This document shows, piece by piece, positions 1 to 5,403 of a stretch of 6,570 nt of DNA. The number at the start of each line of letters is the position of its first letter. The stretch's first letter is position 1. The stretch covers positions 1 to 6,570 of the forward strand of contig JAGOCL010000145.1 of NCBI GenBank assembly GCA_017998755.1, written 5' to 3'. The stretch is from Spirochaetota bacterium (lineage in GTDB: Bacteria > Spirochaetota > GWE2-31-10 > MWDO01). Below the pieces are notes generated by a model that searched no databases, was not told the origin of the DNA, and worked only from the letters and a program-made list of their open reading frames with translations. Both the position numbers and the translations under genes were made by a program.

Positions 1-1214
1 TTGGAAAGACTTATCTTGCTTTAGATTTCGGAAAAAGATATTATAAAAACTGCGTCTATTTCAATCTTGAAGATTCTTTTGAGATTTCGTCTATTTTTGA
101 GAGGGATTTTGATCCGGAACGGATAGTAAGGGAGTTGTCGGTCAAATCAGGGCAAAATATTTTTAAAAACGATACTCTTATAATTTTAGACGAGATACAA
201 TCTTGCGAACGCGCTTTGACTTCGTTGAAATATTTTTGCGAGAAGTCGCCGGAATATCATATTATTGCCGCCGGAAGTCTGCTTGGCGTCGCGCTTAATA
301 GGGAAAAATATTCTTTCCCAGTTGGAAAAGTTGAAATATTAACATTATATCCTCTTGATTTTGAAGAGTTTCTTCATGCAACCGGCAATATCGATATGAG
401 CGTTCTAATTCGGGAAAAATATAGCGAAAATAGCGAATTTTCGTTACATAAGACGGCGATGGATCTCTATAAAAAATATCTTATCGTAGGCGGAATGCCT
501 CGCGCCGTTCTTGAATATATTGAGAAGCAAGACTACAATTATATAATAGCGTCGCAAAAGAATATCAACGATTCTTATTTGGCTGATATGGCTAAATATG
601 CGACTCCACATGAGACTACAAAAATAATGGCGGCTTTTAACTCTATACCGGCGCAATTAGCAAAAGATAACCGGAAATTTCAATATAAAGTTATCAAATC
701 GGGAGCGCGCTCTTACGATTACGAAACTCCGCTCGACTGGCTTAAATCTTCAGGCATTATTATAAAATGCGTTAAAGTCAACGAAGCAAAATTACCGCTT
801 TTGGCTTTTGTCGATAACGCCTCGTTTAAAGTTTATATGCTTGATCCGGGACTGCTTAATTCAAAACTCGCTATACCGCCAAGCATAATACTTTCCGATA
901 ATCCGAGTTTTAATAATTTTAAAGGGGCGATAACCGAAAATTATGTCGCATCGGCGCTTTTAAATAGCGGAAACATTCCCTATTACTGGGAATCTCAGGG
1001 AAAAGCTGAAATTGATTTTGTTATACAGGATAAAAACGGCGCTATTATCCCTATCGAAGTAAAATCCGCAAATAATGTGAAAGCAAAAAGTCTCTCGGTA
1101 TTTATATCAAAGTATAAGCCGGACTACTCGATAAGAATCTCGTCTAAAAACTTCGGTTTTGAAAACGGTATTAAAAGCGTTCCTTTGTACGCCGTTTTTT
1201 GTATAAATAATTAG
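1..1214 (+). CDS. AAA/DUF4143 family ATPase with C-terminal PD-(D/E)xK-type domain, 5' partial
   Basis: The reading frame is open to the left edge. The first whole codons (from base 3) read Gly-Lys-Thr, the end of a Walker A P-loop, so the true start lies a few dozen codons outside; the TTG at 135 is only an internal Leu codon. About 403 residues are visible. In order they show the end of the P-loop, a Walker B strand TLIILDEIQ near visible residue 58, a sensor-like strand (IIAAGS), a central block containing GGMPRAVLEY and IPAQLAKDNRKFQYKVIKSGAR that is typical of DUF4143 ATPases, and a C-terminal nuclease-like motif (EIDFV, then IPIEVKSA) with the acidic residues and lysine of the PD-(D/E)xK fold intact. 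The family is widespread in anaerobes and archaea, and its function is not established; nucleic-acid-linked ATPase activity is the usual inference. It is cytoplasmic, with no signal peptide or membrane segment in the visible part. It ends with TAG, followed by 245 nt without a gene. Confidence 0.93.
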   Translation, partial: GKTYLALDFGKRYYKNCVYFNLEDSFEISSIFERDFDPERIVRELSVKSGQNIFKNDTLIILDEIQSCERALTSLKYFCEKSPEYHIIAAGSLLGVALNREKYSFPVGKVEILTLYPLDFEEFLHATGNIDMSVLIREKYSENSEFSLHKTAMDLYKKYLIVGGMPRAVLEYIEKQDYNYIIASQKNINDSYLADMAKYATPHETTKIMAAFNSIPAQLAKDNRKFQYKVIKSGARSYDYETPLDWLKSSGIIIKCVKVNEAKLPLLAFVDNASFKVYMLDPGLLNSKLAIPPSIILSDNPSFNNFKGAITENYVASALLNSGNIPYYWESQGKAEIDFVIQDKNGAIIPIEVKSANNVKAKSLSVFISKYKPDYSIRISSKNFGFENGIKSVPLYAVFCINN

Positions 1215-1275
1215 ATTATTTCGCGTACTTTTTCTAATGAGGCAATATGGATACGCCGATAAGATAGATTATGTC

Positions 1276-1289
1276 TACTAACGTTAGTA
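1276..1289. repeat. 14-bp perfect palindrome
   Basis: TACTAACGTTAGTA is self-complementary over all 14 bases. It lies in the spacer after the first ATPase, about 100 bp upstream of the promoter for the YD-repeat gene. Having no loop, it looks more like a dimeric protein-binding site than a terminator. One perfect 14-bp palindrome in a window this size could arise by chance, and no second copy is seen here. Confidence 0.3.
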
Positions 1290-1339
1290 TAAAAAAACCG
1301 GAGTTTGAATAGAATAATAAACGTACAAAAATATATAAA

Positions 1340-1390
1340 ATCCGCGTGAAATTTCTAATTAATTTAACGGATAGAAGATTCTTTTTTTTT
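1340..1390 (+). terminator. Weak terminator-like hairpin with T9 tract
   Basis: An interrupted stem is possible: ATCCG at 1340-1344 pairs with CGGAT at 1368-1372, with inner AAATT/AATTT pairing at 1349-1353 and 1361-1365. A run of nine T residues follows at 1382-1390. The T tract begins about 9 nt after the stem and the stem has internal bulges, so it is a poor intrinsic terminator. It is the only candidate end for the first ATPase transcript. Confidence 0.3.
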
Positions 1391-1391
1391 A

Positions 1392-1420
1392 TTGATTAAT
1401 TATTTTATAAGATTTATAAT
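1392..1420 (+). promoter_or_regulatory. Sigma-70 promoter for the YD-repeat gene
   Basis: A TTGATT -35 box (1392-1397), a 17-bp spacer and a perfect TATAAT -10 box (1415-1420) are present. Transcription would start near 1427, giving a leader of about 33 nt before the ATG at 1460. The same box pair and spacing (TTGATT-17-TATAAT) occurs on the minus strand before the second ATPase. Confidence 0.65.
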
Positions 1421-1446
1421 TGATCGTTAGAAATAATAATATTTTT

Positions 1447-1451
1447 AGGGG
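1447..1451 (+). promoter_or_regulatory. Ribosome binding site that points to ATG 1460
   Basis: AGGGG lies 8 nt upstream of the ATG at 1460, and no comparable site precedes the TTG at 1603. With the promoter just upstream, this argues that translation begins at 1460, although that ATG is not in the frame of the long downstream coding region. Confidence 0.6.
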
Positions 1452-1459
1452 CTAATAAG

Positions 1460-2229
1460 ATGAAAAAGAAATATTTTCATATTATACAAAATCTAAAAAA
1501 TGCATATACGACGAGAAAAATAATATAATAGAAGTTGCGAATTATGACGAAAAAGACGAGCTTTCTAATACTAATAAATATATATATCAGGACGGAATTC
1601 TTTTGGAAGAACAGACTTTCACGTCGGGAGACGATACTCCGACAAGAGTAATTTATACAAATAAAAACAGCAAACCCGAGGAAATTCTAGCAAAGTATAA
1701 AGACGGATCGATAACTTCAAAAAATAGGTATAAATACGATAAAAACGGAAATATGCTTGAAGAGATTGAATATGATACTGAAACGGACAAACCAGATTCT
1801 AAGGATGTTTATAAATACGATGCGAAAAATAAAGTTACTGAAAAACAGATTTTTTCTACAAACATTTTGAATTATAAAACAACATATAAATACCATACTA
1901 CCGGGGCGTTAAAGGAAGAAATTGAAATTGAATACGAAGAGAATATTAAAAAGAAAGAAGCGGCTAAAACTATAATTAAATACAACGATAAAGGTGATAG
2001 AATTTCTTTTGAAAAATTTAACGGAAAAGATCTTAGCGTGATGATTAAATATACATACGACAATAACGATAATCTGATTGAGGAGAATGAACTTGATCCT
2101 ACTAACGAAAATATAATCAAAAAAATTAAGTATCAATACGACTCAAACGGTAATTTGGTATTAAAAACTGTTTACGACTCGGATAATTACCCCGTTCAAT
2201 ATATGGAAGTCGTTTACGAGACGTTTTGA
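1460..2229 (+). CDS. YD-repeat-like protein, frame broken near its start
   Basis: The long frame is stop-free from 1459 to the TGA at 2227-2229 and encodes about nine degenerate units of roughly 25 residues, such as YKYDKNGNMLEEIEYD, YTYDNNDNLIEENELD and YQYDSNGNLVLKTVYD. These resemble the tyrosine/aspartate (YD) repeats of Rhs-type proteins, which build beta-strand shells. Repeat-like sequence already begins near 1495 (CIYDEKNNIIEVANYDEKDEL), so the TTG at 1603 is not a convincing start. The frame has no ATG, GTG or TTG before 1603. The well-placed ATG at 1460 reads only 22 codons before a TAA. Adding one A to the A5 run after that ATG would give MKKEIFSYYTKSKK and a continuous protein of about 256 residues. 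There is no signal peptide, Rhs core or toxin tip, so this is a small stand-alone repeat protein of unknown role. It could be intact with recoding, phase-variable, a recent pseudogene, or a sequencing error. Confidence 0.72.
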
Positions 2230-2231
2230 AT

Positions 2232-2243
2232 AATATCGATATT
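2232..2243. repeat. 12-bp palindrome in the convergent gap
   Basis: AATATCGATATT is a perfect palindrome inside the 31-nt space between the stops of the YD-repeat gene (plus) and the second ATPase gene (minus). It may be part of a shared transcription end, but the stem would be AT-rich and no strong T tract follows on either strand. The evidence is weak. Confidence 0.2.
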
Positions 2244-2260
2244 GAGAAAAGCTTAAAAAA

Positions 2261-3460
2261 CTACGACATTATCAGAAAATCAGGAATATACTTTCTTATA
2301 ATGCCGTCGGTATTATTACTCGGAATCTTATCCATTGTAAGAACGAATTTGGGATAATTGTCGTTAATTTTATAAAACGGTCTGTATTCTCGCTCGCGAA
2401 TCTTTTCATCCGCAAGTAGATACGCGACCTGAATATAGACCTTCTCGTTACTCTTTTCTGCGATAAAGTCAATCTCATAATCGTCGATTTTACCAATATA
2501 TACTTGATACGCTCTCTTTTTTAGTTCCAGATATACAATATTTTCAAGATACGCATTAATACTATTTTCTTTATAACCAAGAGAAGCGTTTAGAAGCCCG
2601 ACGTCTGTGAGATAATATTTTTCATGAGTCTCTAGATACTTCTTTCCCGCAATGTCGTATCTTTCGACTTTATTTATATAAAACGCCGTTTCCAGATATT
2701 TTATATAGTTATATATTGTTTCGATACCTAAAGTTCTTCTCTCTTTTTTCAAATAATCGGCGACGCTCCTAGCCGAGAATATATTTCCGATATTTGAAGC
2801 GATGAATATAATTAGCTTTTCAAGTAAAGAAGAATCTCTTATATTATTTCTCATAACGACGTCTTTAAAGATAATACTGTCGCTTACTGAAGATAGATAC
2901 TGATAAATAGGTTCCACGTTATATTCAATCTGATGGATTCCCGGAAGCCCCCCAAACTTTATAAAATCATAAAAATCATTGTCGGAATAATTTATTATAT
3001 TCCTGAAACGCATAAACTCCGAAAAAGTTAGCGGATATATATGAAACTCGACATACCTACCCGTTAAATAGGTCGAAAGTTCGCCCGACAACAATCTTGA
3101 GTTTGAACCGGTAATAATAATATCTATATTTCCCTCAGATAACAATGAATTAACGAGTTTTTCCCATGATCTTATCTCCTGAACCTCGTCGATAAAAAGA
3201 TAAAGCCCTCCCGATACGGCTTTTTTTTGTTCTTTTATAAACTCATTTAAAACGTTTATATCTCTGAATTTCTCATTATCAAGAGACTCCATATTCAAAT
3301 AGATTATCCGCTCCCGGGAAATGTTCCGGCCGACAAGATTCTCAATTAAAAGTTTCATTATCGTACTTTTACCGGTTCTTCTCATACCTGTAATTACTTT
3401 TATAAGCGGTTTATCAATAAAAGGCATAATTTTTTCTATATAATGTTCGCGGCTAATCAT
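2261..3460 (-). CDS. AAA/DUF4143 family ATPase (complete, second subgroup)
   Basis: The 399-residue protein is close to the usual family length. A Walker A motif GMRRTGKST (residues 25-33), Walker B LYLFIDE (86-92), sensor-like IIITGSN (114-120) and a conserved GRY arginine (135) form the N-terminal AAA module. The DUF4143 region follows, and the C-terminus has a nuclease-like segment with EIDFIAE (about 329-335). At the place where the first ATPase has Glu-x-Lys, this protein has YIQVAYLL (about 342-349), so the catalytic pair is replaced and the domain is probably inactive as a nuclease. The same IQV-YLLAD signature is, as far as I recall, common in this subgroup. The ATG has AGGAG 4-8 nt upstream and its own promoter. 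It is convergent with the YD-repeat gene and separated from the upstream minus-strand operon by 132 nt. The cellular role of the family is not established. Confidence 0.94.
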   Translation of the reverse strand: MISREHYIEKIMPFIDKPLIKVITGMRRTGKSTIMKLLIENLVGRNISRERIIYLNMESLDNEKFRDINVLNEFIKEQKKAVSGGLYLFIDEVQEIRSWEKLVNSLLSEGNIDIIITGSNSRLLSGELSTYLTGRYVEFHIYPLTFSEFMRFRNIINYSDNDFYDFIKFGGLPGIHQIEYNVEPIYQYLSSVSDSIIFKDVVMRNNIRDSSLLEKLIIFIASNIGNIFSARSVADYLKKERRTLGIETIYNYIKYLETAFYINKVERYDIAGKKYLETHEKYYLTDVGLLNASLGYKENSINAYLENIVYLELKKRAYQVYIGKIDDYEIDFIAEKSNEKVYIQVAYLLADEKIREREYRPFYKINDNYPKFVLTMDKIPSNNTDGIIRKYIPDFLIMS

Positions 3461-3479
3461 AACGCTCTCCTATTTGTCT

Positions 3480-3508
3480 ATTATAACAGACATTTACATA
3501 CAAATCAA
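3480..3508 (-). promoter_or_regulatory. Sigma-70 promoter of the second ATPase
   Basis: Read on the minus strand, TTGATT (3508-3503), a 17-bp spacer and TATAAT (3485-3480) are present, with TGT just before the -10 box giving an extended -10 element. Transcription would begin near 3473, only about 13 nt before the ATG at 3460. The leader therefore holds little more than the AGGAGAG ribosome binding site (3471-3465). Confidence 0.7.
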
Positions 3509-3564
3509 GTATTTTGTTCGATATATAAGACAATATTTCCGCTTTGTTTGTCAAGGCGTTATTA

Positions 3565-3662
3565 TTCGCAAGCGATCCTATTATCAACAATTTTATTCCG
3601 CCTGATAAATCTTAGTCAGATATCTGGTTATCGTTTCGCAAGCGCTTAAAGATTTTATTCCG
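3565..3662. repeat. Imperfect direct repeat across the end of the 185-residue gene
   Basis: TTCGCAAGCG occurs at 3565-3574 and 3635-3644, and ATTTTATTCCG at 3590-3600 and 3652-3662. The two words are in the same order, separated by 15 nt in the left copy and 7 nt in the right copy. The right copy lies inside the 185-residue coding sequence, and the left copy spans its stop codon and 3' flank. It looks like a decayed tandem duplication of the gene end. Confidence 0.5.
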
Positions 3663-4150
3663 AATTCTTTACTTATAAATTTGTAGTAAAGTCTGTTTTT
3701 ATTATATAAATCGTCGCTAATCTTTCTCTCCCCTGATTTCAAAAAAACGCAATATTCCTTTTGCGATATAATATTTTTCCTTAATAAACTTCTCTTTTCA
3801 ATTTTTGTTTTATAAAAATTTGTAATATCTTCATCCGTTATAATTGAATCGGCGGTTTTTTTAAGATTCAGAAAATCATTCTTGATAACTTCGCTATATT
3901 CATAAATAAATTTTACCCGACGATATATATCTATCAACCCTTCTTTTGCTTCATTTAATAAGTTCTCTTCGGTTTTATTTACATCCGCTTTTGCAAAACT
4001 TGGAACATGCGGACTGCCGTACGATATTCCCGTATCTTTATACGGTTCTATCATATTTACGGCAATATGCCACCTGTCTACATAAAAAATAACTCCGACA
4101 ATTTCTACATTATCATATAAAATCGTTAATTTATCATTCGGATTTATCAT
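3593..4150 (-). CDS. Uncharacterised 185-residue protein, third gene of the WYL operon
   Basis: I do not recognise the family. Residues 1-50 look beta-rich (KLTILYDNVEIVGVIFYVDR, then WHIAVNMIEPY), like a small barrel or fold-back sheet domain. A GISYGSPHVPSF turn follows, then mostly charged helices from about residue 55 onward that may form coiled coils, ending in a short helix (TITRYLTKIYQAE). No signal peptide, membrane segment or catalytic motif is seen. The start is well supported: GGAGG at 4161-4157 sits 6 nt before the ATG, and the ATG overlaps the stop of the preceding gene as ATGA, so translation is probably coupled. The order regulator, coiled-coil protein, this protein under one promoter suggests that the last two form a complex or act together. 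The 3' end carries a partial repeat of itself. Confidence 0.85.
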   Translation of the reverse strand: MINPNDKLTILYDNVEIVGVIFYVDRWHIAVNMIEPYKDTGISYGSPHVPSFAKADVNKTEENLLNEAKEGLIDIYRRVKFIYEYSEVIKNDFLNLKKTADSIITDEDITNFYKTKIEKRSLLRKNIISQKEYCVFLKSGERKISDDLYNKNRLYYKFISKEFGIKSLSACETITRYLTKIYQAE

Positions 4151-4554
4151 AGTTTTCCTCCCCGGTTATTTTCTATCTCTTTAATTTTTAGTTCAAGTTT
4201 TTCTTCGAGAGCTCCTAATTTATGATAATACCCGGCATAGATCATGCCTCCCCCGAACATTGTCGTTCCTCCTATATGATTATCAAGAATTCTCTTCATT
4301 TTATCTTTAACTTCTTCAATTTCTTTTTTTATCGACTCGACGGTCGACTCTTTTCTTTTCTTTACCATTATTTCATATTCTTCTTTTAGTTTATTCAATC
4401 TTTCTTCAAGAGCCGGAATTGTCGATCGGATTTTCTTTCTCAGAAACTCGTCTTCTACCAAATACATAAGCTCAATATTTTTCTTCGTTTCTTCAATAGC
4501 GTATTTTAATCCGCTTTCAAACAACGGATCTCCGGGACCGTATTTAGGATACAT
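4147..4554 (-). CDS. 135-residue coiled-coil protein, second gene of the WYL operon
   Basis: The family is not recognised. The N-terminus MYPKYGPGDPLFESGLKYA is followed by almost continuous charged helix (residues 20-92, rich in Glu, Lys and Leu/Ile with heptad-like spacing). A glycine-rich stretch (GG at 95-96, MFGGGMIYAG at 99-108) precedes a second helix (110-129). This is the outline of a helical hairpin or antiparallel coiled coil with a flexible, slightly hydrophobic turn. No enzymatic motif is visible. The ATG lies 11 nt inside the upstream regulator gene and has no strong Shine-Dalgarno sequence, which fits translational coupling. The stop shares ATGA with the next gene. A structural or adaptor role is likely, but its partner is unknown beyond the operon neighbours. 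Confidence 0.87.
   Translation of the reverse strand: MYPKYGPGDPLFESGLKYAIEETKKNIELMYLVEDEFLRKKIRSTIPALEERLNKLKEEYEIMVKKRKESTVESIKKEIEEVKDKMKRILDNHIGGTTMFGGGMIYAGYYHKLGALEEKLELKIKEIENNRGGKL
4157..4161 (-). promoter_or_regulatory. Strong Shine-Dalgarno before the 185-residue gene
   Basis: GGAGG on the minus strand, 6 nt before the ATG at 4150, lies inside the last codons of the coiled-coil gene. The Gly-Gly codons near its C-terminus are formed by this site. It suggests the third protein is made at least as efficiently as the second, which has no such site. Confidence 0.65.
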
Positions 4555-5152
4555 ATGAATTTACCGCTTTAGCTTCGGTTATATCTGTAAGTTCATAAAA
4601 ATAGTATCTGCTCCTGTTGTTAGAAACAAAAGCCATTACCGACCATATACCTTTGTTGTTTTTTATTTTTATCGGAAGAATAGTAAGAGGGCAATCTTCG
4701 CTATTTCTTAAGAATATTACGCATTTTTTATTATTACCGATACAGTCGATTATTGTTTTAAATACTTTGAAATCGGTTATTTTCTGGGATTCAAACTCTA
4801 TGATTTTTTTTTCGCAACGATAACCCCTTGGGATTCTGTTTTCAAGAGAGTTTAAAATACAGTTTAATGAAACCGGAAATAACGGCGAATTGTTAAGACC
4901 TTTAATGAATAGATAGGTAAGATAACTTTCTTCTCCATTAAAGGATAAAAGATCGAAATCATACTGATAAACATAACCTTTTTTATTTTTTGAAAAGACG
5001 ATTGGCGCATCGAGTTCGTATCTTAAGAACTGAATATCGTTAAGAACAGTTCTTCTTGTAACTTCAAACTCTTTAATTACGTCGTCGGTGGCGCATTTTC
5101 CCGCAGTTTTTATCTTCCTGTCGATAAAAAAAACTCTGGAATAAATACTCAT
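4544..5152 (-). CDS. Winged-helix transcriptional regulator with a short WYL-like domain
   Basis: The 202-residue protein opens with a winged helix-turn-helix: a helix at about 23-29, recognition helix VTRRTVLNDIQFLRYEL (31-47), and a wing with FSKNKKGYVYQ (53-63). This layout matches the DeoR/YafY-type regulators that carry WYL domains. The C-terminal part (about 135-195) has the WYL-like pattern of a strand with conserved Pro (LPIKI, 159-163), a Trp strand (GIWSVMAF, 168-175) and a closing strand (YYFYELTDI). The signature reads Trp-Ser-Val instead of Trp-Tyr-Leu. The protein is shorter than the roughly 300 residues usual for the family and lacks the C-terminal extension. WYL domains are thought to bind ligands such as nucleotides or nucleic acid and often control phage-defence operons. 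As the first gene after a strong promoter with a nearby palindrome, it probably controls its own operon. AGGAG lies 6 nt before the ATG. Confidence 0.82.
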   Translation of the reverse strand: MSIYSRVFFIDRKIKTAGKCATDDVIKEFEVTRRTVLNDIQFLRYELDAPIVFSKNKKGYVYQYDFDLLSFNGEESYLTYLFIKGLNNSPLFPVSLNCILNSLENRIPRGYRCEKKIIEFESQKITDFKVFKTIIDCIGNNKKCVIFLRNSEDCPLTILPIKIKNNKGIWSVMAFVSNNRSRYYFYELTDITEAKAVNSYVS

Positions 5153-5183
5153 AGAGCTCTCCTTTTTAGCTAAATTATTTTTA

Positions 5184-5215
5184 CAAGGCCCGCAATAGGG
5201 AACAAATCGGCCTTG
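5184..5215. promoter_or_regulatory. GC-rich hairpin in the operon leader
   Basis: CAAGGCC (5184-5190) and GGCCTTG (5209-5215) form a 7-bp stem around an 18-nt loop. In the minus-strand operon transcript it would sit about 20 nt upstream of the ribosome binding site and has no T tract after it. On the plus strand it is followed by ATTTTTATTATT and could terminate antisense transcription. It may be a leader control element or protein site; no known riboswitch class is recognised. Confidence 0.4.
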
Positions 5216-5216
5216 A

Positions 5217-5241
5217 TTTTTATTATTATCAATAATAAAAA
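5217..5241. repeat. AT-rich 11-bp inverted repeat in the operon leader
   Basis: TTTTTATTATT and AATAATAAAAA are exact complements separated by a 3-nt loop (ATC). It lies directly next to the GC-rich hairpin, so the operon leader could carry two adjacent stem-loops. The stem is all A/T and thus weak as RNA. Confidence 0.4.
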
Positions 5242-5303
5242 AACATGTCTTTATAAAAGAACAGAATCGAGATACACACCAATTCTACTATTATTTGTAC
5301 TTC

Positions 5304-5331
5304 ATTATATCATATTTAGAAAAAATGTCAA
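5304..5331 (-). promoter_or_regulatory. Consensus sigma-70 promoter of the three-gene operon
   Basis: On the minus strand, a perfect TTGACA (5331-5326), a 16-bp spacer and a perfect TATAAT (5309-5304) are present. The start point would be near 5297, about 145 nt before the regulator ATG. This is the strongest promoter in the window by consensus match, so silencing by a repressor is expected. Confidence 0.8.
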
Positions 5332-5334
5332 GAG

Positions 5335-5348
5335 AAATATTAATATTT
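5335..5348. promoter_or_regulatory. AT-rich palindrome / UP-like element
   Basis: AAATATTAATATTT is a perfect palindrome beginning 4 bp upstream of the -35 box of the operon, with further A/T tracts beyond it. Its position and composition resemble an UP element contacted by the RNA polymerase alpha subunits. It could also be a regulator site. Confidence 0.35.
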
Positions 5349-5365
5349 TTTTAGAATATACGGTT

Positions 5366-5379
5366 GACACATATGTGTC
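5366..5379. promoter_or_regulatory. Candidate operator palindrome upstream of the operon promoter
   Basis: GACACATATGTGTC is a perfect 14-bp palindrome centred about 41 bp upstream of the -35 box and 24 nt past the stop of the peptidase gene. It is the most specific-looking dyad near the regulator gene and a candidate binding site for its product. The alternative is a weak hairpin (GACAC-ATAT-GTGTC) at the end of the peptidase transcript, but no T tract follows on the minus strand. Confidence 0.4.
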
Positions 5380-5403
5380 GTTTTAAAAAACACTCTAACC
5401 TGC

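Noticed and set aside
135..137. TTG as start of the first ATPase
   Set aside because: The frame continues upstream to the window edge and includes the P-loop Gly-Lys-Thr at its first codons.
1603..1605. TTG as start of the YD-repeat protein
   Set aside because: There is no Shine-Dalgarno sequence, and in-frame repeat-like sequence extends upstream to about 1459-1495.
1872..2136. Minus-strand hydrophobic open frames of 75-82 codons
   Set aside because: They are antisense to the repeat gene; the apparent hydrophobicity is the complement of Lys/Glu-rich codons.
1603..2229. Full Rhs/polymorphic toxin
   Set aside because: There is no Rhs core signature, export signal or C-terminal toxin domain; only short degenerate YD-like units.
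3549..3554. Minus-strand TTGACA as a second promoter for the ATPase
   Set aside because: The nearest good -10 (TATATA) is 21 bp away; only a weak TCTTAT lies at 18 bp.
3443..3649. Plus-strand open frame of 68 codons
   Set aside because: It overlaps the ATPase start, its promoter and the end of the 185-residue gene; no ribosome binding site and no recognisable protein features.
5229..5246. Upstream open frame in the operon leader
   Set aside because: The only ATG there reads five codons before a stop and has no ribosome binding site.
5364..5369. Plus-strand TTGACA within the operator palindrome
   Set aside because: No -10 box follows at 16-18 bp and no plus-strand gene lies downstream in the window.
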